This document shows positions 41,976 to 52,766 of a DNA stretch of 64,000 nucleotides, piece by piece (within the stretch, counting starts at the first letter, position 1; each line of letters begins with the position of its first letter). The position numbers and the translations under genes were made by a program. Below the pieces are notes generated by a model. The model had not been told where the DNA came from, did not search any database, and was given only the letters and a program-made list of their open reading frames with translations. The stretch spans positions 14,429,751-14,493,750 of the forward strand of contig OU744447.1 in NCBI GenBank assembly GCA_916610825.1, read 5' to 3'. Source of the DNA: Haliclystus octoradiatus. Taxonomy: Eukaryota > Cnidaria > Staurozoa > Stauromedusae > Haliclystidae.

Positions 41976-42834
41976 ATGGCGGAGAGTGATCGGCCAATCA
42001 GGCCGAGAAGGGGGGCTGGAGGCCCCAATTAGCATCAACATCTACACCATTAACAGACTCTACAGCAGCCCTTCTCGCGCGGTTTGCCGACAGACCGCAA
42101 GATCTTAATCGAAAAGAGAGGAACCTCATTTTGAGACCCTCACAAACATTGAAGACCTCTGGGGACCTCAACATCGTCAACATCAATGCTGCAGTTAAAA
42201 AAATCACCGGGTGGTGGGCCGGGCACAAATTCATACTGTGTACAGGTCTCAAGCCTTGATCTCGTAGCCAGACTCACCAGCGGGCACTTTTTGATTCTTG
42301 GCAAACCTGCTTACCTGCAGCAGATGGGCCAGTGCTACGTCACCGTGTGTGTACCTAATGCCCACTTAGTGACCCCCACCGAGGTGATCAAGGCATTGAT
42401 GCCCTTCGGTGAGCTGCAAGATGTTATGGAGGTTCCCCATCGCCAGGTTGTAGGCTTAACGGGGGAAATCCATGTAAAAATAATGGTGTTTAAGGGTAAG
42501 TCTCTACCCTCGCACATTGTTGTAGATAATACAACATTGTGTATCTATTATCCTGGCCGTAAGCCCCAGTGTCTAAGCTGTGGAAAGTCCGGTCATAATA
42601 AAATTGACTGCCCTGAAAAGGCAAAAACTAACCTCATTAAACCAACTGACTTTACCGATTTATATGAACCTACTAACGCAAGTAAGGCCACTAATCAACC
42701 AGTAGATGATACAAGCGAAGCCCCTTCGTCTGAGGAGGGCTCCTCTGACACAGAGGAAGGTGAGCTGAACGTGGTGACTTCCGAAGACGAGGGGCCTAGC
42801 CCGCCAATTTCTGTCTTTGTCTCTCTGCCCAAGA
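41976..42834 (+). pseudogene. E7 ORF1 (subfamily B), internally deleted
   Basis: MAESDRPIRPRRGA start, then loss of about 230 nt and a ~45-nt deletion near 42210 that removes the QDVEALYRY segment. From there the frame is open: GPGTNSYCVQV, GKPAYLQQMGQCYVTV, knuckle CLSCGKSGHNKIDCP and an acidic EGSSDTEEGE tail, ending at the fusion with the A-type 3' UTR. Confidence 0.8.
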
Positions 42835-42988
42835 GTGCTATGTCTTTTAAACAGATATAGTAGTTTTGATTATAATTAATTAATTATTTTTTGACTCTAT
42901 TTATATTGTTTTCTGCTTTAAATAGTTTAATTATAGTGTAGTTTTAATATATTTAGTAAATATCTACTATAGATATATAATTAACGAG

Positions 42989-43091
42989 CATGTCAGGGTA
43001 AAAGGCCGTGAGTCTCATGACTGTTCGTCTGGTATGGACGAAAGTCATACCAGGTGGCAGCAGTGGCAACCTTCCTGACCTCTGCTAGCAT
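42989..43091 (+). promoter_or_regulatory. Structured 3' UTR module 1 (E7)
   Basis: Core at 43024-43053 with both helices perfect. Confidence 0.65.
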
Positions 43092-43151
43092 CGGACATTC
43101 AACGTAATTAGTGTTTATATCTATTATAGATATAAATCCGTTAATTATCGA

Positions 43152-43255
43152 GCATGTCAGGTTAAAAAGCCGTGAGTCCCATGACTGTTCGTCTGGTATG
43201 GATGAAGGTACATACCAGGTGGCAGCAGTGGCAACCTTCCTGACCTCTGCTAACC
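43152..43255 (+). promoter_or_regulatory. Structured 3' UTR module 2 (E7)
   Basis: Core at 43188-43218: TTCGTC/GATGAA (one G-U) and CTGGTATG/CATACCAG perfect. Confidence 0.65.
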
Positions 43256-43387
43256 CAACAAATCCTGAAGAAAAGTAACGCCAAGAATAGCGGAGAATGA
43301 GTATGAACAATCGAAATATATATATCAACTTACATCAAAGAAATCATCCAAAAGCAGCAAAACAAGAAAAATTGTGCAACGAAGATG

Positions 43388-44230
43388 TCTTTGGGTATGT
43401 TCCCCTGGAAAATTTTTCAAATCCAGGCATGCAAATGACAGCTTGAAATATGATTTCACAATGAAATTATTATTAAATCAGTGTTATATTGGCCACAGAA
43501 AGGCATACTTACAAATGCATTTGCAGAAAAATTACAAAACTAACTTGAATATCATTCAAGTGTTTGATACTTCTGTTCTTTATATAACTTGGTAAAATTA
43601 TTGGTTGAGATAGCATCAATCAAATGCCTTTCTGTTCTTAAAATTGAAGTGCTATCAAATTTGAACGACAACTCAATCATTATCATGCTACAGAGCAAAT
43701 CATCATGCTAATCTTACAAGGCCGTTTTGTTGATATTTTCCCGTGGAAATGTAAGGTTAATTCGGATAAATTCGAAAAAACAAGCTACCTGCTGCCGTTT
43801 TGAAACATTCGATACTGCTGACTCAGCCATGTGCCAGGTCTGGGCAACGCTGATTGGTTCAAGCAAAAAAGATGGACGAATGGGAAATAGGCATAGTTTT
43901 GGGCATAAAGCCTGCACACAGACTCAAAAAGTTTTTTTGATAAATTTTTCTCGGTTTCTACGACAAATGTACCTACGATAACTAATTATTTTGAGTGATA
44001 AATTATTAATTTTTAAAGTAACTCGTTTCATAGACAATCAAAAGAACTGTTATATTACCAGGCAATACATTAAGCGGCAGTAAAACTTATCTGGAAGACT
44101 TTGAAATATTTACTGATCACCCCCACCCCCAAACATTTCCTTCACAGATTTGCATGAATTGAAAAAATGATAACCAGAACTTTCAATTTTCGCGGAATTT
44201 TGCGGATCCGCGGAAGATTCTCATCCCTGA
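43388..44230. other. Unrelated insertion in the E7 3' UTR
   Basis: About 840 bp with no similarity to the elements interrupts the 3' UTR between GCAACGAAGATG and TGATTATCAACC. The minus-strand right end reads CAGGGATGAGAATCTTCCGCGG, like the dispersed repeat ends at 9831 and 13913, so it may be a decayed DNA transposon. No matching left terminal repeat, target duplication or gene was found. Confidence 0.5.
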
Positions 44231-44380
44231 TTATCAACCAACTATTATTATGATGGAATACGAATAATCAAAGAACAACAAACACAACAAACAATCAAAT
44301 CATTACATATGTTTGTAAAACTAAATTAGTCCTGTATTGTAAATCTGTTATATAAATAGTGTAATTATTAGAATAAATTA

Positions 44381-44833
44381 CTTAAAACATCTCAACTTCA
44401 AAGTATATTATTTTGCTGTTAAATCTGTTAAACAGATTTAGTAGCTTTGATTTTAATTAATTTATTATTTTTGGACTCTATTTATTATTACTCTATTATT
44501 TTCTGCCTTAATTTAATAATAGTATAATTAGTTTAACTTTTTTAGTGTATATCTACTATAGATATAATACATCAATTAACAAGCAGGGAAAAATGCTGTG
44601 AGTCACATGGCTGTTCTTCTGGTATGAACAAAGGCAACCTTACTGACCTCTGCTAAAACCTCGGAATCCTGTAGAAAAGCAACGATGCCTTCAAAGAAAT
44701 GAAAAATCAGTTTACAAGTGTAACAAATAAATTAAAACCATGAAAGAAATTAAATATATATCCCTACAATACAAATACTCAAAGAACTGATAAAATATAT
44801 GCACTAGGGCAATGCCCCGCTGGTTAGCAAAAA
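44381..44833 (+). mobile_element. E7b: A-type 3' UTR fragment
   Basis: Only a 3' UTR: HP1 at 44420-44440 (TAAATCTG/CAGATTTA), a decayed structured module near 44581-44655 and a terminal GGGC-AAT-GCCC hairpin followed by GGTTAGCAAAAA. Joined by GGTG to E8. Confidence 0.65.
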
Positions 44834-44910
44834 GGTGTAGTTGTGGTGCTGCAAAGAGAAAAATTTCCTAAGTGGAATAATTATGGGTGCCACAGACTAT
44901 TGAAATTCAG

Positions 44911-46228
44911 ATGTCTGGCAAGTCAGTCATGAAATGTCGAAAGAGGGCTAAGGAGGGCCAAAAAGTGGGAAGGAGAGCCTGAACACAAAAAAAACTCACC
45001 AACAACCGCAACCACTGGTAAGTGCAAAGTCATTGTGCAACACTAGATCAAGGCCCCGGAGTTCATCCCTCCGAAAAGGAAAACTTACGGAAGATAGCCT
45101 GCAGACCAGATACTACTGGACTGTCCGCTGTCTCCCTTAAGGTGAATGAAGGGAAAAAACCTGGATACCAATCGGAGGGCGAAGCCCTGGCTAATATGGG
45201 CCATAATTCCAAGCCCACTATGGCTCAAATTGTGGCTGGGCCTCAATCACCTCAAATCAAACCACCACAAACAGGCTCTACAGCAATCCTTCGCGCGCGG
45301 TTCGCCAATCGTCCACAGGACAAAAACCCGAAAAGAAAGGACCTTAATTGTCAGGCCCTCACTATCTTTAAAGTCTTCGGGAGACCTCACGAATGAAAAT
45401 ATCAACAAGGCATTCAAGAAAATTACCAAAGAAAATGTCGAAGCACTTTATCGTTACGGTGGGCCAGGCTCTGACTCATATTGTGTCAGAGTTTCAAGCT
45501 TGGCCCATGTTACTCGTTTAATGAGCGGCCATTTCTAAATCGCTGGCAAACCGGCTTACTTGCAGCAGATGGGCCAGCGCTACGTTACTGTGCGTATACC
45601 AAATGCCCACAGTGTGACTCCTCTCGAGATAATCGATGCACTTGCGCCCTTTGGCGACCTGCAGGATGTTTTGGAGGTTCCCAATCGACAGCCACATGGC
45701 TTAACGGGGGAAATCCATGTGAAAATCATGGTGTTTAAGGGCAAGTCTCTACCCTCGCACATCGTTGTGGAAAACACAACGCTGTGCATCTATTTTCCTG
45801 GCCGCAAGCCCCAGTGTCTGAGCTGCGGAAAGTCCGGGCATAACAAATTTAACTGTCCTGAAAAGGCACCTAACCCAATTAACCCGACAGCCCAAACATT
45901 TAAGAAAACTAACGCAAATAAGGACACTAACCCACCGTTAGACTCTACAACCGAAGCCCCTTTGTCTGAAGAGGACGACTTTTGTGACGTCGAAGAAGGT
46001 GAGGTTCTGTCCTCAGACGACAAGGAGCCGAGGGAACCAATTTCTATCTTTGTCCTCTCTGTCCAAAAACAGTGAAAATTCAACCATGGACTGGCAGACG
46101 GTGCCTGGTCCTGGCAAAAGGAAAAAAAATTGCCTCAATCCAGTCCCTCCTCTGAGTCTTCAAACAAAAAATCCACCAGGAAATCTCCGGAAGCTCAGAG
46201 GAGGCTATCAGCCAAAAAGTCTTCGTGA
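44911..46228 (+). pseudogene. E8 ORF1 (subfamily C), frameshifted
   Basis: ATG at 44911, early TGA, then open pieces at 45022-45396, 45146-45538 and 45560-46075. Core YGGPGSDSYCVRVSSL, LMSGHF then TAA at 45536-45538 (TCC in others), MQQMGQRYVTVR, knuckle CLSCGKSGHNKFNCP, Asn/Lys-rich then acidic tail. Natural stop TGA 46226-46228 after a Ser/Lys-rich end. Confidence 0.8.
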
Positions 46229-46327
46229 CTGACTGACGTATATTCGTAACAAGTATACATTTTGTACATAATGTCTATATTTTTTCGTCGTTTTTTCCTT
46301 GTTCATGTCATTTCGTAATGCACTGTA

Positions 46328-49300
46328 ATGCCGTGTTTCATTAGTTTAAATTATCGTGGTATGGGCCTGGCTTCCAAACGGGGGGCCATCCTTAAATTCT
46401 TGAAACAACACCGGGCTGATGTTGCTCTGTTGCAAGAGGCAGACCTGTCTCCGACTGCAACTTCGATGATGGAGTCGGAGTCAGGTTTTAACCTATATGT
46501 CAACAGATTGCACAGTAACATTATCCTGGTAAATAAAACATTTGACTGTAAGGTGGACCTTGTACAACTGAATGTTGATCGTGCTGTGGCTGTAAGACTA
46601 GATTTCTCGGAATCTACGTCTTCAGTCTCAGCTGTGTGTCCCTCGTTATTAGTAATAAATGTACACGCTCCTTCAGGAGGTGGTAACGATAAAGTGTCGG
46701 CATGAAGGGAGTTCTTTAAGTCTATACGAGCAGAGTGTCTGCGCATGCAGGGAAAATCTTCACTACTTGTTGGTGGAGATTTTAACTGCGTGCTCAACGA
46801 TCAATTGGACAGGCGGGGGTCGATCGGTTATTCTGACCGGTCGGCGCCTGCCTTACAAGATCTGTTGATCGGCTTAGATTTGAGGGACGCCTGGAGGGTT
46901 ACTAACCCAGATAGTATTCGTTATACATTTCGTACAAACAGTGGTCTTTCAATGTCTCGTCTTGATAAAATTCTTGTCAGTGATTGTTTAATGTCGTATC
47001 TAACCGGCCTTAGTATCGTGGACTGTGCTCTCTCAGATCACGATGCAGTTATCTTGAGTTTTCTCCAGGAAGACCTTCCCACCGGTTCTGGAGTTTGGTG
47101 TTTAAATAATTCTCATCTAAAAGATGAGGAGTACACCAGACAAATTCAGGACTTATGGGAAGAAGAAATCACATCAAATTTATTTTCCACTGATATGCTA
47201 AATTGGTGGGATCAGACTATGGTTAAAATCCGTGAAATGTCGAAACATTACGGACGGGCAAAGGCACACAAGTCTAGAAAACACCAACAAAGACTTGAGA
47301 AACAACTTCGTAGGGCCGAGTCCACTGGTCGGTCTGATTTCAGAAATTTGGCCCAAAAAATCGAGCAGAACTCTCTGTCTTTGAGCTCCAGAAGGCCGAA
47401 GGGGCAGCCATTCGTGCAAGAGTGCGATGGAGTGAAGAAGGGGAGAGATCGACTGCTTATTTCTGTTCCCTGGAGAAATCCCAGGGTGCTAAATCGAACA
47501 TGAGAGAGCTGGTCGGCGATGCTGGTATAACCCGTACTTCGTGTCTGAAATGTCTGATGTTGTTTGCAAATTTTATAGTCAGTTGTACAGTTTGGGGCCA
47601 GTCGATACCACGGCACAAGATGTACTCATTAATCGACTAACCTCAAAGCTTACTAACGAACAAAAATTAAGTCTTGAATGTCAACTAACCCTTTCTGAAA
47701 TTCAACGTGCCGTAACTCAATTTTCAAACAAGTCGCCGGGGTCGGATTGCCTCACTGCTGAGTTTTATAAGCAGTTCTGGCCAATAATAGGTAGCACTAT
47801 TACAGAATTGCTGAATAGAATTCACAGTGAAGGCTGCCTGACTCCGTCGATGTATCTGTCTATTATTTGTTTACTGTATAATAAAGGTAATCGCGCTAGT
47901 CTCAGCAACTGTCCTCCCATCAGCCTCCTTAACACTGACTACAAAATAATTGCCAAAGTTCTTACTAATCGTCTTAAATATGTTGTGTCTAGTCTTGTGC
48001 ACCCTGACCAAACTTGTGGAGTTCCGGGCAGAAGTATCCTGGAGAATTGCAGCGTATTGAGAGACGTAGTAGATCTGGCGAATACTAACAAATTGCCTGT
48101 GGCCCTTGTTAGTGTGGACCAGTTGAAGGCTTTTGACCACGTCAATCGCTCCCTCCTACTCCGTGTTTTAGCAGCGATGGGACTCGGGCCTGTATTTCTT
48201 GAATGGATTAGAATACTATACAAGGACACACGAAGTAAAATTAAACTGAATGGTACTCTGACCGAGGAAATAACACTCAAAAGGGGGGTGAGACAGGGCT
48301 GTTCGCTCTCCCCACTATTGTACGTGCTAATTTCCGAGTTACTGGGAGCGACATTACGACAAGAACAACGTGCCAGGTTTGTATGGAGACATCCGCCTTT
48401 CCCAGTATGCAGATGATACCACTCTAATATTGAGAGGTTTGGGCTCAATCCAGATCGCTTGGGTCCATGTGGAATTGTTTTGCCGTGCCTCAGGAGCAAC
48501 AATAAACAAGGCCAAATGTAACGGGCTCTGGTGCGGGTCCTTGATAGCTAACGACAGTACCGGTCCATTGGGAATTCCGTGGACCTCTACCTATGTAGAG
48601 TTACTAGGTTTACCCTTTGGAAACAAGATGGCTCTCTCTTTTCCATTTTTGAAGAAGATTGAGTCATTTAAACGAACTTTGACGTGTTGGAAAGGGCGGA
48701 CGCTCACCTTTCAGGGGAAACGCCTGTCGTTAACCTGCTGGCGGCGTCTAAACTTTGGTATTGTTGTAGTATTTACTTCCTTCCAGCTACTGTCACGAAG
48801 CAGCTTAAGAAAGCAATCTGGGACTTCGTCCTAGGTTCCTCTCATTTTGTGAAGCGTGCAGTATGCCAGTATCCAGTTTTGATGGGTGGGCAGGGAGTGA
48901 TTGACATTGAAAAGAGAGCTGCATCGTTTCGCCTATCGTGGCTTGCACGTTTGAACAACAGCGAGGTGAGTAGGTGGAAGGCCTTCTATCACTACTATCT
49001 CAATATGTACGGACAGCTAGACCTCGGTTTGTCTGTCCTGAAATGTAAGATCGCCAGAAACTTCGCTATTCGACTGCCTGTCTGGTATCACCACACGCTT
49101 TGGGACTGGGAATGTTATGTGAGTAAACTCCGAGTATTGCCTACTACAAAGGAAGCAATACTCGATGAACCAGTGTTCTGTAACTCGCTTGTCACAGTAC
49201 TTCACAAGAAGGTTACGTTTACTGATAATGTGTGGGTAACTAATGGCATTAAAATAATTAATGATATCACAGGAGATGATGGGCGCCTGCTGGATTCTAG

Positions 49301-50118
49301 CGTGATTAATAACACTATTTTGAAAAACCAAGAAAAAAATAAAGTGACCACCATCCTGCTTAAGCAGCTGAAGCTCAATTGGCCAAGCCAGTGGCTTCCA
49401 AAACTTCACTTCAGAGTACCAGGTAAGTATACACACAAACCTTGCCAGCCTAGACTCAGTCAATTCGACAGAGAGCAGAGATCTAGGTAAGTATACGACA
49501 AAACCTATGCAATCCGACCAATTCCCAGTTCTTTAAGCAAAGGCCAACAGGCTTGGGAATCTATTTTAAGTATAAGCCCGGACTGGACATCAGTTTACTC
49601 ACTGTGTAGGAAGCCGTTAATTGGCCGTCGATTTGCCGACCTTCAGTGGAAAATTACACACGACTTCTTACCAACAGGAAGGAAGGTTAGGCATTTCGAC
49701 GATACCAACGACGGCTTATGTCCTTACTGTCACAGGGAAGTTGAGACAACAATTCATCTATTCCTAGATAGTTGTTTTCTGACCAAACTGTGGCAGAAAC
49801 TATATCAAATAATGTTGAAAGTAGGAGAGCATCCAAAAGGTTTTGCACATGATCCGTTACAAGGGACACTCCTGTGTCGGTTGTTTCGAGAGGTGTTGAC
49901 GTCTGCAGTGTGGTATACGCGCAGTGAGGCTAAACAGCGAAACACTGGTTTAGAAGTTCAAGTCTGGGTCTGAAATATGACTCAGCTTGGATCTCTTGCA
50001 AGCTAAGTTACAACGCGCGGAGGAAGATACTAACGACCTGCTGTATCCTGCATTAATCACCATCAACAACAGTGGAAAAATCGACATCAATGGTATATCC
50101 AATGTATTATTATCATGA
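46328..50118 (+). pseudogene. E8 ORF2 (endonuclease/reverse transcriptase)
   Basis: MPCFISLNYRGMG, LLQEAD, VGGDFNCVL and SDHDAV keep the endonuclease site. RT motifs: SPGSDCLTAEFYKQFW, LSNCPPISLLNTDYK, HPDQTCGVPGRS, VSVDQLKAFDHVN, GVRQGCSLSPLLYVL and QYADDT at about 48403-48420. Lesions: TGA 46703-46705, one-base loss near 47363, frameshifts near 47540, a ~20-bp loss near 48372, frameshift near 48715, and several in the last 600 nt. The TPRT strategy (target cleavage, then reverse transcription at the nick) is family knowledge. The last ~150 codons are also shortened near 49,850. Confidence 0.85.
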
Positions 50119-50943
50119 AAAACATTACACCAACGTATACAACGTACTTATCATTTCGCTGCTAAATCTTGTAAACAGATTTAATAGTTTTGAGTACAAT
50201 TAATTAATTCTTTTTGACTTTATGTCTATTGTTTCCAGATAATTATATCATGTAATTCGATTTAATTTAGAATGTGATTAGAGTAGAGTAAGTATTTTTA
50301 CATCAAACAACGAGCATGTCAGGTAAAGGCTGTGAGTCCCATGACTGTTCGTCTGGTATGGAAAAAGGTAAGACGTTATTAAAAAGAAAAAAAAAAAAAA
50401 AAAAAAACAATGCCTTCAAGTAGAATAAATTTATCAACAAGTCAACCGAAGAAGATATCCATATATCTATACACCATTCCTGAAAACAGAACTATCTACA
50501 ACAGACTATCAATATTAAGAACAATTTTATGTGCAGAATCAATATATATATACATAAATAAAACTAAAAAACTTTGAAAAGGAAAGAAAAAAAAAAAACT
50601 ACAGACAAAAGAATATAGCACGCAAGAAAAACAACCAAAAACAAATAATTAACGACATCCAATTAATTAGCAATGCTTGAGAAAGCACAATAAAAAAGAA
50701 AATATATACCGATATATACTAATTAAAAAGACGAAATCAAATAAAACTTCTTCTAATCAACTATCACCTATCAAACTATTACATATGTTGGTAAAAACTA
50801 AATCTGTCCTGTTTTGAAAACCTGTAAATAGTGTATATAGTAGAATTAGTTTCATATTTGTAAAATGCTTAGCCCGTATTTGTAGATCTTTGTAATCGTG
50901 TAGAAATTGATGAATTATATGCAGTGGTGTCTCCCTGGCGTCG

Positions 50944-51137
50944 GATTTTCAGTTTGGATGGCGGAGAGCGATGGGCCGCTCAACATCGTCAACATCAATG
51001 CCGCTTTTAAAAAAATTACCAAGCAAGATGTTGAGGCCCTCTACCGTTATGGTGGGCCGGGCACAAATTCATACTGTGTACGGGTTTAAGTCTTGATCTC
51101 GTAGCCCGACTCACCAGCGGGCACTTTTCGATTCTTG
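50944..51137 (+). mobile_element. E9: B element fragment
   Basis: TTTTCAGTTTGGATGGCGGAGAGCGATGGGCC, then an internal jump to LNIVNINAAFKKITKQDVEALYRY and on to GGGCACTTTTCGATTCTTG, which fuses to a U2 5' end. The shared word CGATTCTTG occurs both in ORF1 and just upstream of U2, giving a microhomology for the junction. Confidence 0.75.
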
Positions 51138-51170
51138 ATCGCTTCTCAGCCTATTGGCTAAGATCAAGTG
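51138..51170 (+). ncRNA. U2 snRNA 5' fragment (nt 1-33)
   Basis: ATCGCTTCTCAGCC...AAGATCAAGTG, one change (CGG to CAG). It has no upstream spacer, being fused to ORF1 sequence of E9. Confidence 0.85.
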
Positions 51171-51288
51171 TTTTCTGTGTTATCTGCTGAATAAATTTGG
51201 AAAATTTATATATTGTTCATCTGTAAACGTCTGTCAAATTTGGTAATGGCGGAGAGTGATGGGCCAATCAGGCCGAGAAGGGGGGCTG
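51171..51288 (+). mobile_element. E9b: 118-bp B 5' fragment between two U2 fragments
   Basis: B-type 5' UTR and the first ~14 codons of ORF1 (MAESDGPIRPRRGA), cut at GGGGGGCTG and joined to a second, partial U2 5' fragment. Confidence 0.8.
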
Positions 51289-51313
51289 CTCGGCCTATTG
51301 GCTAAGATCAAGT
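51289..51313 (+). ncRNA. Partial U2 snRNA 5' fragment
   Basis: CTCGGCCTATTGGC...AAGATCAAGT: U2 nt 8-32, followed by the A-type 5' UTR of E10. Confidence 0.8.
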
Positions 51314-51379
51314 TTAGTCGCGCGAAGAACAATTTAGTTAGCTGAATTGGTTCGTCCGCCATTACGGTTTCAATTTCGG

Positions 51380-52546
51380 ATGGCCGAAAGTAGGAGACAA
51401 AAGGAGATGGGCATTGGTGGCCAAACAACATCACAACCAGGGGTAAGTGATGCAATGATGAATACTGCTGCTTCTTCCAGGGCACGCAATTTCCAGCAGT
51501 TCTTCTTTGGGGGAAATCAGATTTGTACCCGCGAGTGCTGGTACATCTCTGATTTCTTCCCTAAAGGAAGACTCCGGGAAAAACCCTGGAAGTGCTCAAA
51601 GGGCGAAGCCCTGGCCAAATCGGGCCTTAAATCTAAAAAAACTATGGCCCAGATCGTGGCTGGGTCCACACAACACACAACAACAACAACAACAACAGTC
51701 ACTGGATCATCAACAGCAGCAGTCCTCGCACAGCTTGCTAGCATGCCTAGTGAAAAAAACATGAAGGAGAGAACTTTAATTCTATCTCCTTCATTGATTT
51801 TAAAACAATCCGGTGGTCTCAGCCCTCTTAATATCAACAAAGAGATCAAGAAGTTAACCAAGACCAACGCTGAGGCCATCTATAGGTATGGGGGGTCTGA
51901 CAGTTACTGTGTCCGTCTGAAAAATCTTGACGACACAGTCAGACTCGCCAGCGGACAATTTTCCGTTGCTGGCAAGCCGGCTTACTTGCGGCAGATGGGT
52001 CAGCAATACGTTACCGTGCGCTGTCCAGCTGCCAACCATGTGGGCGCGTTGAGAGTTGCCAAGGCTCTAGCTTGCTTCGGTGAGATACAGGGGGTGGTGG
52101 CCGTGACCCATAGGGATATGCCAGAAGTTCGAACCGGGGAACTTCACATTAAAATTGTGGTTTCGGAGGGGAAGTCTCTGCCCTCGCACATTGTGTCTGG
52201 AAAAGACATTGTGTCCGTTTACTTCCCAGGCCGAAAACCCCTGTGCCTGCGTTGTGACCAGTTCGGTCATAACAAATTTCAATGCCCGAATAGAGAAGAA
52301 CAACTCTATTCGGACGAATTTTCAGCTCCCTCTGCCCCAGCAAAAGGGCCAAAGCCAGCAAAGCCTGTTGAAAAACAGGTTGAGCTGAAGGAGGAGAAAC
52401 AATCTGCAGAGGGGGTTGAATCAATTCCACCCCCATCTGTGCCCCCACCTGCTGTTCCGGGGGATGTGGAAGACTTGATGGAAGTCGAAGGTAGGGGTGA
52501 TCATTCCCCGGAGCAGTGGTTGAGGGCGCAGAAAGCTCGAAACTGA
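51380..52546 (+). pseudogene. E10 ORF1 (subfamily A)
   Basis: MAESRRQKEMGIGG start. An inserted A near 51487 and a lost C near 51598 compensate each other, so about 37 residues between them are read in the wrong frame while the rest is normal: YGGSDSYCVRLKN, GKPAYLRQMGQQ and knuckle CLRCDQFGHNKFQCP. A base loss near 52514 (GGAGCAG for GGAGGCG) ends the protein early at 52546 instead of the natural TAG at 52689-52691. Confidence 0.85.
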
Positions 52547-52766
52547 CTGCTGAAGAAGGCTGGCAGACAGCAATCAACGTAAAAAGAAAAAAACTCCCCC
52601 GGCTAGTCCTGCCAAAAAAAAAACGGCAACGAAAAAGAAACTCTTTCCTAGCGAGGGGACTGCTCTATTGAGGAAGAATTCTGCCTCGTAGAGCAAGGGT
52701 AAGTAATTTAATTTACTTTTATGTTTAATTATATTAGTACTGTGCTGTATCCCTGTATTCGTCCTC

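Larger units (their letters stand above)
41901..44380 (+). mobile_element. E7: chimeric B/A non-autonomous element with insertion
   Basis: B-type 5' UTR, ORF1 with an internal deletion at GAGGCCCC|AATTAGC (~42,030, shared with E12), then the B-to-A switch at ~42,838 as in E5, and an A-type 3' UTR with HP1 (42838-42860) and modules 42989-43091 and 43152-43255. The 3' UTR is split by unrelated DNA at 43388-44230. Confidence 0.8.
44838..50943 (+). mobile_element. E8: subfamily C element, near full length
   Basis: About 6.1 kb in the order 5' UTR, ORF1, ORF2, 3' UTR with no large deletion, making it the reference copy for C. All ORFs are broken by small lesions. The 3' UTR has HP1 at 50163-50183, one truncated module at about 50312-50370, a 21-A run at 50387-50407 and the same terminal ~290 nt as E3. 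Confidence 0.85.

Noticed and set aside
43727-43981. 84-codon open frame in the E7 insertion
   Set aside because: No motif, and an overlapping antisense frame of similar size; nothing supports coding.
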